Assembly (NCBI GenBank): GCA_934644965.1
Contig: CAKUDG010000032.1
Coordinates: 1-27,232 of the forward strand
DNA from: an uncultured Victivallales bacterium
GTDB taxonomy: Bacteria; Verrucomicrobiota; Lentisphaeria; Victivallales; UBA1829
DNA length: 27,232 bases
Reading direction: 5' to 3'
Of this stretch, positions 21,229 to 27,232 are shown one piece after another (the stretch's first letter is position 1; every line of letters starts with the position of its first letter). Both the position numbers and the translations under genes were made by a program. The notes under the pieces were generated by a model, which was not told the origin of the DNA, did not search any database, and was given only the letters and a program-made list of their open reading frames with translations.

Positions 21229-22479
21229 ATGCCCTACGATAAGATCAAAGTCCCCGCCGGAGAAAAGATCACGCTCGCTTCAGACGGAAAACTGAACGTG
21301 CCCGACCGCCCGATCGTCACTTTCATCGAAGGCGACGGCATCGGGCCTGACATTACAAAAGCCTCCATGCACATCTGGAATTCTGCCGTCCGCAAAGCCT
21401 ACGGCGGCAAACGCGAAATTGCCTGGATGGAGGTCTTCGCCGGAGAAAAGGCCAACACCGTCTACGGGGAAAACACCTGGCTGCCGGAGGAAACGCTCGA
21501 CGCCATTGCGGAACACCGCATCTCGATCAAAGGCCCCCTCACCACTCCGGTGGGGAAAGGCTTCCGTTCCCTGAATGTGACGCTGCGCCAGAAACTGGAT
21601 TTGTATGTCTGTCTGCGTCCGGTCCGTCATTTTGCGGGAGTGCCCTCTCCGGTCAAGGAGCCCGAAAAGACGGACATGGTCGTCTTCCGGGAAAACACTG
21701 AGGACATCTACGCCGGAATCGAATGGATGCAGGGCACGGAGGAAGCCAGGAAAGTGATCCGCTTCCTCCAGGAGGAAATGGGCGTCAGCAAAATCCGCTT
21801 TCCGGAAAGCAGTTCCATCGGGATCAAACCTCTGTCGAAGGAAGGTTCGGAACGTCTGGTCCGCGCCGCGATCCGCTATGCGCTCGCCAACGGACGGCGC
21901 AGTGTGACACTGGTCCACAAGGGCAACATCATGAAATTCACCGAGGGCGGATTCAAGGACTGGGGCTATGACCTGGCAAGACGCGAATTCCCGGACACCA
22001 CCGCCGCCGCTCCCGACTGCGGATGGAAGGCGCCCGAAGGAAAAATCCTCATCAAGGACTGCATTTGCGACGCTTTCCTCCAGCAGATTCTCACCCGTCC
22101 GGAAGAATACGACGTCATCGCCACCATGAATCTGAACGGCGACTATGTTTCCGATGCTCTCGCCGCCTGTGTCGGCGGCATCGGAATCGCTCCCGGCGCC
22201 AACATCAATTACGACACCGGAATGGCTATTTTCGAGGCCACTCACGGCACTGCACCAAAATATGCGGGGCTGGACAAGGTCAATCCCTCCTCTCTCGCGC
22301 TTTCCGGAGAAATGCTTCTACGTCATCTGGGATGGACCGAAGCCGCCGATTTGGTCATCAAAGGCATCGAGTCCGCAATTTCCTCCGGAAATGTGACGTA
22401 TGACTTCGCACGGCTGATGAAAGGAGCGCGGGAGCTTTCCTGCTCCGGTTTCGCCAACGCCGTGGTCGAAGCCATGTGA
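21229..22479 (+). CDS. icd: Isocitrate dehydrogenase, NADP-type
   Basis: The 416-residue TCA-cycle enzyme oxidises isocitrate to 2-oxoglutarate. It follows the E. coli Icd sequence closely along its whole length: IEGDGIG, IKGPLTTPVGKGFRSLNV with the regulatory/substrate Ser114 plus Asn116, Arg120 and Arg130, FRENTEDIYAGIEW, HKGNIMKFTEG and DAFLQQIL. NADP preference is indicated by HGTAPKYAG and VTYDFARL, which keep the Lys-Tyr and Tyr...Arg residues that bind the 2'-phosphate in E. coli. The start has an AAGGAG site about 10 bases upstream. The gene is divergent from the riboswitch-ribBA unit. After it come 137 bases before the next gene, with no strong terminator. Confidence 0.97.
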   Translation: MPYDKIKVPAGEKITLASDGKLNVPDRPIVTFIEGDGIGPDITKASMHIWNSAVRKAYGGKREIAWMEVFAGEKANTVYGENTWLPEETLDAIAEHRISIKGPLTTPVGKGFRSLNVTLRQKLDLYVCLRPVRHFAGVPSPVKEPEKTDMVVFRENTEDIYAGIEWMQGTEEARKVIRFLQEEMGVSKIRFPESSSIGIKPLSKEGSERLVRAAIRYALANGRRSVTLVHKGNIMKFTEGGFKDWGYDLARREFPDTTAAAPDCGWKAPEGKILIKDCICDAFLQQILTRPEEYDVIATMNLNGDYVSDALAACVGGIGIAPGANINYDTGMAIFEATHGTAPKYAGLDKVNPSSLALSGEMLLRHLGWTEAADLVIKGIESAISSGNVTYDFARLMKGARELSCSGFANAVVEAM

Positions 22480-22556
22480 AACCATATCAAAAGAGACTCC
22501 CGTGAAGAGAAAACAGTCCGCAGAAAGGAGTGCAGCGCAGAATGCTGCCGGACAAT

Positions 22557-22581
22557 CCGCAATCTGACGCCGCAATCTGAC
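22557..22581. repeat. Short tandem duplication
   Basis: CCGCAATCTGAC occurs twice with a 13-base period between icd and the GNAT gene. It looks like a local duplication; no function is evident. Confidence 0.6.
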
Positions 22582-22616
22582 AAAAGGGAAAAAGGGGGGA
22601 AAAAAGAGAACACGCC

Positions 22617-23045
22617 ATGAATGAAATTCTGGAAAGAACCGAATTCAGGATCAATGCCGTCCTGCCGCCGGAAGAGGTGGCGGAACTCTATCTGGAGGCG
22701 GGCTGGATCAAGCCGAGGGACGACACCGGGTTCCTGCGCCCCATGCTGGAACACAGTTTCGCCGTCTCCGCCGCCTTTCTGGACGGGAAACTGGTCGGGA
22801 TGATGCGGGCGCTTTCGGACGGAGTGAGCGATGCGTACATTCTGGATCTTGTGGTCCGGAAACCGTATCGTGGCAACGGCATCGCAAGGCGAGTGATGGA
22901 GAATCTGACGGCTCATCTGCAAACATTCGGAATCGACTGGATTGTCTGCATCGGGGCCCCGGGAACGGAGGCATTCTATTCCAGAACCTCCGCGGCAGTC
23001 ATGCACGGATTCACCCCGATGCGCTTCGGAGAACGTTCATCATGA
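22617..23045 (+). CDS. GNAT family N-acetyltransferase
   Basis: The 142-residue soluble protein has the GNAT acetyl-CoA fold. It shows the strand AFLDGKLVGMMRAL (54-66), then DAYILDLVVRKPYRGNGIARRVMENL (72-97, split here for reading) with the R-G-N-G-I-A pyrophosphate loop at 85-90, and a late strand IDWIVCIGAPG with Phe-Tyr in EAFYSR. Compact single-domain members of this kind often modify small metabolites or amino acids; the substrate here cannot be read from sequence. The upstream ribosome-binding site is poor (GA-rich AAAAAAGAGAA). The stop overlaps the next start as ATGA, so the two are translationally coupled. Confidence 0.82.
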   Translation: MNEILERTEFRINAVLPPEEVAELYLEAGWIKPRDDTGFLRPMLEHSFAVSAAFLDGKLVGMMRALSDGVSDAYILDLVVRKPYRGNGIARRVMENLTAHLQTFGIDWIVCIGAPGTEAFYSRTSAAVMHGFTPMRFGERSS

Positions 23046-23971
23046 TGCAGACGCAATTCAATCCTCTTTCCTTCAAACGGGTGGAACTTGCCGACCGGGA
23101 CCGTCTTCAGAAAATTCTGTTTCAGTCCAAGGAGTCCAGCTGCGAATTCAGCTTTGCGAATCTCTACATGTGGGGATTCGCATACCGCAGTCACTGGCAG
23201 GAGTTCAACGGACGCATTTATCTGTATATGCTCAATGAAGACCGAAAACGCGATGAACTGATGTTTTCATCCAGCGCGGAACGGAACGATGATCCGGAGA
23301 CCGATGAACTTCTCGCCGTCTCCGACGCGATGATCCAAGCCGGATTCAGCGGTTCCTTCCAGCATGTCCGGAAGGAATACATCGAAGCCCGTCCGGAGCT
23401 GGAACGTCACTTCCGGATCGAACCGGTGGAACGGGATTTTGAGGAATATATTTATTCTGTTGCGGATCTTGCTGCTCTTCCGGGGGCGAAACTTTCCAAG
23501 AAGCGCAATCTGATCGCCCAGTTCAAAAGGGACTGGCCGGACTGTTGCGTCCGCTTGATTGATGAATCCAATCTTCAGGACTGCATCGGACTTTCGGAGA
23601 TCTGGCGGCAAAGCCATCCCGATCCGGATGCGCCGAATCTGCGTCTGGAAGCGGAGGCTCTGAAGCATCTCACGGACAATTTCAATCAGCTTGGCATTGT
23701 GGGGCTGGGAGCCTATGCGGACGGGAAAATGGTGGCTTTCGAAATGTGCAGCAGAATCAATGCGGACATGTTCACGGAACATTTTGAAAAATCGCTGCAC
23801 GAATACAAGGGCGCCTCTCAGTACATCAACCAGGAAACGGCAAAACATCTGATCGGCCAATGCAGTTATCTGAACCGGGAACAGGATCTCGGATCGGAAG
23901 GGCTCAGACAGGCGAAACTTTCCTATGCCCCGCTGTATCTGCTCCGGAATTTCAGGCTGATCCGGAAATAA
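23042..23971 (+). CDS. DUF2156 protein (phosphatidylglycerol lysyltransferase C-terminal-like)
   Basis: The 309-residue protein has the typical DUF2156 features. These are SSCEFSFANLYMWGFAY (32-48), a central LSKKRNLIAQF (151-161), GLGAYADGKMVAFEM, and the closing NREQDLGSEGLRQAK (278-292). The family has a tandem GNAT-like fold related to MprF/FemX aminoacyl transferases. Without the membrane domain of MprF, this soluble form is of unknown substrate. It is coupled by ATGA to a GNAT gene, which makes a pair of acyltransfer-fold proteins. An ATG one codon later is an equally possible start. nadE follows after 36 bases. Confidence 0.85.
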   Translation: MMQTQFNPLSFKRVELADRDRLQKILFQSKESSCEFSFANLYMWGFAYRSHWQEFNGRIYLYMLNEDRKRDELMFSSSAERNDDPETDELLAVSDAMIQAGFSGSFQHVRKEYIEARPELERHFRIEPVERDFEEYIYSVADLAALPGAKLSKKRNLIAQFKRDWPDCCVRLIDESNLQDCIGLSEIWRQSHPDPDAPNLRLEAEALKHLTDNFNQLGIVGLGAYADGKMVAFEMCSRINADMFTEHFEKSLHEYKGASQYINQETAKHLIGQCSYLNREQDLGSEGLRQAKLSYAPLYLLRNFRLIRK

Positions 23972-24007
23972 GGGGAAAAAATAACGGAGAAAAGGAGTCG
24001 CAGAACG

Positions 24008-25945
24008 ATGTACGGTTTTTACAGAATTGCGGCGGCTGTGCCGGTGCTGAAGGTGGCGGACCCGGCTTTCAATTCCGCGGAGATTGTGCGCTGTGCGAAG
24101 CTGGCGGATGAGGAAGGAGCGGCTGTCGTGCTGTTCCCGGAACTTTCCATCACGGGATACAGCTGCGGGGATCTTTTTCATCAGACGCTCCTGCTGGATG
24201 CGGCACTGGAAGAACTTTTCGGGATTGCGGAGGCGATGAAGGAGTCGGACATGCTTGTGACGGTGGGGCTGCCCGTGCGTTTCCGCTCCAAACTGTACAA
24301 CTGCGCCGCCCTGATCCAGCGCGGCGAGGTGCTCGGGTTCGTGCCGAAGACCTTCATCCCGAATCAGCGTGAATTTTACGAAAAACGGCATTTCGCCTCC
24401 GGCACGGACATCATCGGGAAGGCGGTTCTGGACAATCCGCGGCACGGCGGCGGACACAGCATTCCGTTTGTGAACCGCTTCTGCTTCGGCGGGGAAATCC
24501 ATGCGGGGGTGGAACTCTGCGAAGACCTCTGGGCTCCGGTTCCGCCGAGTCTGGAGCTGGCTGCTGGGGGGTGCACTCTCCTGCTGAATCCGTCCGCAAG
24601 CAATGCGCTGGTGTCGAAATCGCTCTACCGCAGAGAGCTGGTTTCCCAGCAGAGCGCCAGGTGCATGGCGGTTTACGCTTATGCGTCGGCGGGAGTCCAT
24701 GAGTCCACCACGGACACGGTCTACGGAGGACATGCCATGGTTGCGGAAAACGGCGTTCTGATCGCGGAAAACAAACGTTTTCAGCGGGAATCGGAGCTGA
24801 CGTATGCGGATGTGGATCTCAAACGTCTGGAAATCCAGCGTCTGAATGAAGGGTCCTTCCAGGAATTTTCTTTCCGGGAAGGGGATCTTTGTTCCAGCGC
24901 GATCGTGAACGCACCTTCCGCGCTCCGTCCGCTGGATGGACTTCGATACCGGAAGGTGCCGCCTCTGCCCTTTGTTCCCGGATCGCGGGAGGACAGAGAC
25001 GAGGCATGCGAGGAGATTTTTCATATTCAATGCGCAGGACTGGCAAAACGTCTGGAGAGTTCCCGTGCGGAGAAGGCGGTCGTCGGCATTTCCGGCGGGC
25101 TGGACTCCACACTGGCGCTTCTGGTCGTTTCCGAAACTTTTGGAATGCTGAAAAGGGATCCTTCCGGCATCCTTGCCATCACCATGCCCGGATTCGGAAC
25201 CACTTCACGGACGAAGAACAACTCCTCGGCTCTGGCGCACCTGCTCGGAGCGGAACTGCGTGAAATCGACATCCGGGATGCCTGTCTGCAACATTTCAAA
25301 GACATCGGACATGACAGCAAAACTCTGGACGTCACCTATGAAAACGTCCAGGCCCGGGAACGCACCCAGATTCTCATGGACACGGCGAACCGCGAGCGCG
25401 GACTGGTCATCGGAACCGGGGATCTCTCCGAAATCGCGCTCGGATGGTCGACTTACAACGGAGATCACATGTCCATGTACGCGGTCAACTGCGGGGTCCC
25501 GAAAACGCTGGTGAGGCATCTGGTTTCCTGGTATGCGGAACAAAAGGGGGGGGAAATGCGGAAGGTCCTGGAGGATATCGTCGCCACACCCGTTTCTCCG
25601 GAACTGCTCCCGGCGGATGGTGACGGCTCCATCGTTCAGAAAACCGAATCCATTCTCGGCGCCTACGAACTGCATGATTTCTATCTCTATCACTTCCTCA
25701 AATACGGCGCCGAACCGGAAAAACTCCGATTCCTTGCCAACTACGCTTTCAATGGAAAATACGATGCCGCGGAAATCGACCGGACTTTGAAACTGTTTTT
25801 GCAGCGCTTCTTTTCCCAGCAGTTCAAACGTTCCTGCATCCCGGACGGACCGAAAGTGGGATCTATTTCACTTTCTCCCCGTGCGGACTGGAGAATGCCG
25901 TCCGACGCTTCCGCCGCTCTCTGGCTGAATGCGTTTTCTTCCTGA
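24008..25945 (+). CDS. nadE: Glutamine-dependent NAD+ synthetase
   Basis: The 645-residue two-domain enzyme amidates deamido-NAD using glutamine. The N-terminal nitrilase-type glutaminase shows the Glu-Lys-Cys triad: Glu45 in FPELSITGY, Lys114 in VPKTFIPN and Cys171 in ELCEDLW. The C-terminal ATP-pyrophosphatase domain has the P-loop SGGLDST (362-368), TMPGFGTTSRTKNNS, GTGDLSEIALGW and MSMYAVNCGVPKTLV. Length matches the long bacterial form, as in M. tuberculosis. AAGGAG lies about 10 bases upstream. It follows the GNAT-DUF2156 pair and probably shares their transcript. No clear terminator follows. Confidence 0.96.
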   Translation: MYGFYRIAAAVPVLKVADPAFNSAEIVRCAKLADEEGAAVVLFPELSITGYSCGDLFHQTLLLDAALEELFGIAEAMKESDMLVTVGLPVRFRSKLYNCAALIQRGEVLGFVPKTFIPNQREFYEKRHFASGTDIIGKAVLDNPRHGGGHSIPFVNRFCFGGEIHAGVELCEDLWAPVPPSLELAAGGCTLLLNPSASNALVSKSLYRRELVSQQSARCMAVYAYASAGVHESTTDTVYGGHAMVAENGVLIAENKRFQRESELTYADVDLKRLEIQRLNEGSFQEFSFREGDLCSSAIVNAPSALRPLDGLRYRKVPPLPFVPGSREDRDEACEEIFHIQCAGLAKRLESSRAEKAVVGISGGLDSTLALLVVSETFGMLKRDPSGILAITMPGFGTTSRTKNNSSALAHLLGAELREIDIRDACLQHFKDIGHDSKTLDVTYENVQARERTQILMDTANRERGLVIGTGDLSEIALGWSTYNGDHMSMYAVNCGVPKTLVRHLVSWYAEQKGGEMRKVLEDIVATPVSPELLPADGDGSIVQKTESILGAYELHDFYLYHFLKYGAEPEKLRFLANYAFNGKYDAAEIDRTLKLFLQRFFSQQFKRSCIPDGPKVGSISLSPRADWRMPSDASAALWLNAFSS

Positions 25946-26006
25946 CGGATCCACTTTTTCTTTTCCCCCTCACGGAAAAAAAAGACCGCCGGATGAAACA
26001 ACGGAT

Positions 26007-26046
26007 GAATCTTTCCCCGTCCCGCACGAAAAAAGATTCGGGGAAA
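26007..26046. other. Overlapping alternative hairpins upstream of the amidohydrolase gene
   Basis: GAATCTTT (26007-26014) can pair with AAAGATTC (26032-26039), while TTTCCCCG (26012-26019) can pair with CGGGGAAA (26039-26046). The arms share bases, so only one stem can form at a time. The structure ends 25 bases before the start codon of the next gene. Confidence 0.45.
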
Positions 26047-26071
26047 ACAAAGCGGAAGGAGTTTTTTCCCC

Positions 26072-26968
26072 ATGAAAATCATTGACGCACACATTCATTT
26101 TTCAAAAGCGGAAGGTTTTACCCGGGACGCTCTCGCAGCGGGGCATGAAAACACCGCGCCCCACATTGCCGAAACCTTCCGGGAAAACAACATTGCAATG
26201 GGAATTGTCATGGGGGCGGGTGCCGGCGAGGATGGCCGGAACGGACTCTCTGCACCGCCGATGCTGCACGACCTGAACGGAATCCCGGGTACGGATTCCT
26301 ATCATGCGGAACCGTTCATTTCCTATTGCTGCGGGGTGCAGAGCGAATTGCTGACAAAGGAGAATACGAAGGCGTCTCTGGAGATGTTTGAACATCATCT
26401 GCGGCGTCCGGAATGTGTCGGCATCAAGATGTATCCGGGCTACAATCATGTCTGGCTTCATGATCCCAGGCATGCGCCGTTTTACGATCTGGCGCGCAGT
26501 TACGATGTCCCTGTCGTCATTCATACGGGGGACACGGCCAGTTCGAGAGCTCTCTTGAAATATGCGCATCCTCTGACTGTGGATGAAGTGGCGGTGAAGT
26601 TTCCAGAGGTCCGTTTCATCATGGCGCACTGCGGAAATCCGTGGATTGTGGATGCTGTGGAAGTGGCCGCAAAAAATCCGAATGTCTCTTTGGATCTTTC
26701 CGGACTGGCTGAGGGGTTTTTCACGGCAGAATGGTATTGTTCGCATTTCAGGGGCTATCTGGAACATCTGCGGACATGGCTGACCTATTTGGATCATTAT
26801 GAAAAAGTTCTTTATGGATCGGACTGGCCGCTGGTTCATATCCCATCCTACATCCAGGTAATTTCCAGTGTGATTCCTGAAAAACACCGGGAGGACGTGT
26901 TCTTTTTCAATGCGCTGCGTCATTTCCCGAAACTGCGGGAGCTTCTTTCTTCCGAATCTGCAGAATAA
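26072..26968 (+). CDS. Amidohydrolase-2 family metal-dependent hydrolase or decarboxylase
   Basis: The 298-residue cytoplasmic TIM-barrel protein has the amidohydrolase metal-site pattern: DAHIHF with His7 and His9, VGIKMYPGY with Lys119, VVIHTGD with His151, MAHCGNPW with His186 and YGSDWP with Asp251. This class includes decarboxylases and lactonases as well as hydrolases; the substrate is not evident. Several Cys and aromatic residues (ISYCCG) lie near the barrel. AAGGAG stands about 10 bases upstream of the start. It is 126 bases after nadE and ends 56 bases before a strong terminator, which is part of repeat module A. Confidence 0.85.
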   Translation: MKIIDAHIHFSKAEGFTRDALAAGHENTAPHIAETFRENNIAMGIVMGAGAGEDGRNGLSAPPMLHDLNGIPGTDSYHAEPFISYCCGVQSELLTKENTKASLEMFEHHLRRPECVGIKMYPGYNHVWLHDPRHAPFYDLARSYDVPVVIHTGDTASSRALLKYAHPLTVDEVAVKFPEVRFIMAHCGNPWIVDAVEVAAKNPNVSLDLSGLAEGFFTAEWYCSHFRGYLEHLRTWLTYLDHYEKVLYGSDWPLVHIPSYIQVISSVIPEKHREDVFFFNALRHFPKLRELLSSESAE

Positions 26969-27060
26969 AAAAATACGGCAGGCTTGCCTGCCGGGTGCAG
27001 GGAATGCAGCGAGAGCCGAGGAGTATGAGGGCGAGCAGCCCTCATGCTTTTATTTTTTTT
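26968..27060 (+). repeat. Intergenic repeat module A, copy 2
   Basis: This matches 4258-4346 over its full length. It opens with a perfect 8-bp palindrome CGGCAGGC/GCCTGCCG around TT (26976-26993), then the shared GTGCAGGGAATGCAGC and GGAGTATGAG words, and closes with a terminator hairpin and T-tract. Confidence 0.75.
27025..27060 (+). terminator. Intrinsic terminator after the amidohydrolase gene
   Basis: ATGAGGGC (27025-27032) pairs perfectly with GCCCTCAT (27038-27045) across a GAGCA loop. GC, four T, A and eight T follow. It forms the end of repeat module A. Confidence 0.8.
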
Positions 27061-27071
27061 ATTTTATTTTT

Positions 27072-27170
27072 GCCTCCGGCGGCCAGCGTCTCGCCGCTGG
27101 ACCCCGACAAGGTCACGGACCTTGACCTCGAGAAAAATGCTAACCGCATTTTTCCATCTTTTTTGCTTCG
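27072..27170 (+). repeat. Intergenic repeat module B, copy 3
   Basis: The first 84 bases differ from 1-84 at only three positions. The CAAGGTC/GACCTTG palindrome (27108-27124) and the 9-bp hairpin GAAAAATGC/GCATTTTTC (27132-27154) are both intact; one of the three changes lies in the hairpin loop. Confidence 0.8.
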
Positions 27171-27204
27171 CAATATTATTTTTTGTTGCTTCGCAAGGTT
27201 TTTT

Positions 27205-27232
27205 GCCTCCGGCGGCCAGCGTCTCGCCGCTG
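27205..27232 (+). repeat. Intergenic repeat module B, start of a further copy
   Basis: The last 28 bases are identical to the first 28 of the copy at 27072. The window ends inside it, so a tandem array may continue to the right. Confidence 0.7.

Noticed and set aside
23267..25030. 587-residue minus-strand open frame across the DUF2156 gene and nadE
   Set aside because: It spans two clearly recognised plus-strand genes and has no family motif or ribosome-binding site.
26910..27125. Open frame of 71 residues reading through repeat modules A and B
   Set aside because: It begins inside the amidohydrolase gene and translates repeat DNA and the terminator; no ribosome-binding site.
1..27232. Repeat copies at both window ends as a CRISPR array or composite transposon
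   Set aside because: No regular short repeat-spacer pattern, no Cas gene and no transposase or integrase is seen; the genes between are ordinary chromosomal ones.
1..27232. tRNA genes
   Set aside because: No cloverleaf with a T-loop GTTCGAATC-type block was noticed on either strand by eye; a tRNA search program would settle it.

Overview
The window reads as a chromosomal segment of a moderately GC-rich, Gram-negative-type bacterium. Gene content, the fused sugar ABC transporter, a PilT-type ATPase, the C39-like secreted peptidase and purine-rich intergenic spacers would suit a Lentisphaerota (Victivallis-like) gut organism. That assignment is an inference from gene style; no marker gene in the window proves it. 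All functional calls come from reading motifs by eye, without database searches.

Layout. (1) 1-4160, minus strand: a sugar-catabolic group of an ADP-ribosylglycohydrolase-like protein, uronate isomerase (uxaC) and glucosamine-6-phosphate deaminase (nagB), closed by an intrinsic terminator. (2) 4258-4880: two intergenic repeat modules, then the RNase P RNA gene (rnpB) on the minus strand. (3) 5456-10414, plus strand: a two-gene sugar ABC importer with unusual architecture. The first protein fuses a secreted solute-binding protein to a MalF-type permease. The second is a MalG-type permease with about 500 extra residues in its first extracytoplasmic loop, built from about six repeats that resemble a segment of GH42 beta-galactosidases. 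No ATPase gene is present. (4) 10938-20947, minus strand: a long cofactor and housekeeping block. In transcription order it is FMN riboswitch, ribBA (TTG start), ribH, nusB, ftsY; then C39-like peptidase, ribD, ribE and an unknown TIM-barrel-like protein, joined by overlapping stop/start codons; then pdxJ and a PilT/PilU-type ATPase. (5) 21229-26968, plus strand: NADP-type isocitrate dehydrogenase (icd), a GNAT acetyltransferase overlapping a DUF2156 protein, glutamine-dependent NAD+ synthetase (nadE) and an amidohydrolase-2 family protein. (6) 26968-27232: the two intergenic repeat modules again, in the same order and orientation as at 4258-4461.

How the parts work together. Riboflavin synthesis is complete in the window (RibBA, RibD, RibE, RibH) and is split between two transcription units. 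Only the ribBA unit carries a visible FMN riboswitch, which may also influence nusB and ftsY. PdxJ and NadE add PLP and NAD synthesis, so cofactor supply is a theme. The first and third regions suggest use of sugar acids, amino sugars and imported oligosaccharides. The most novel-looking objects are the ABC importer, whose two permeases carry large extracytoplasmic modules, and the two-module intergenic repeat family.
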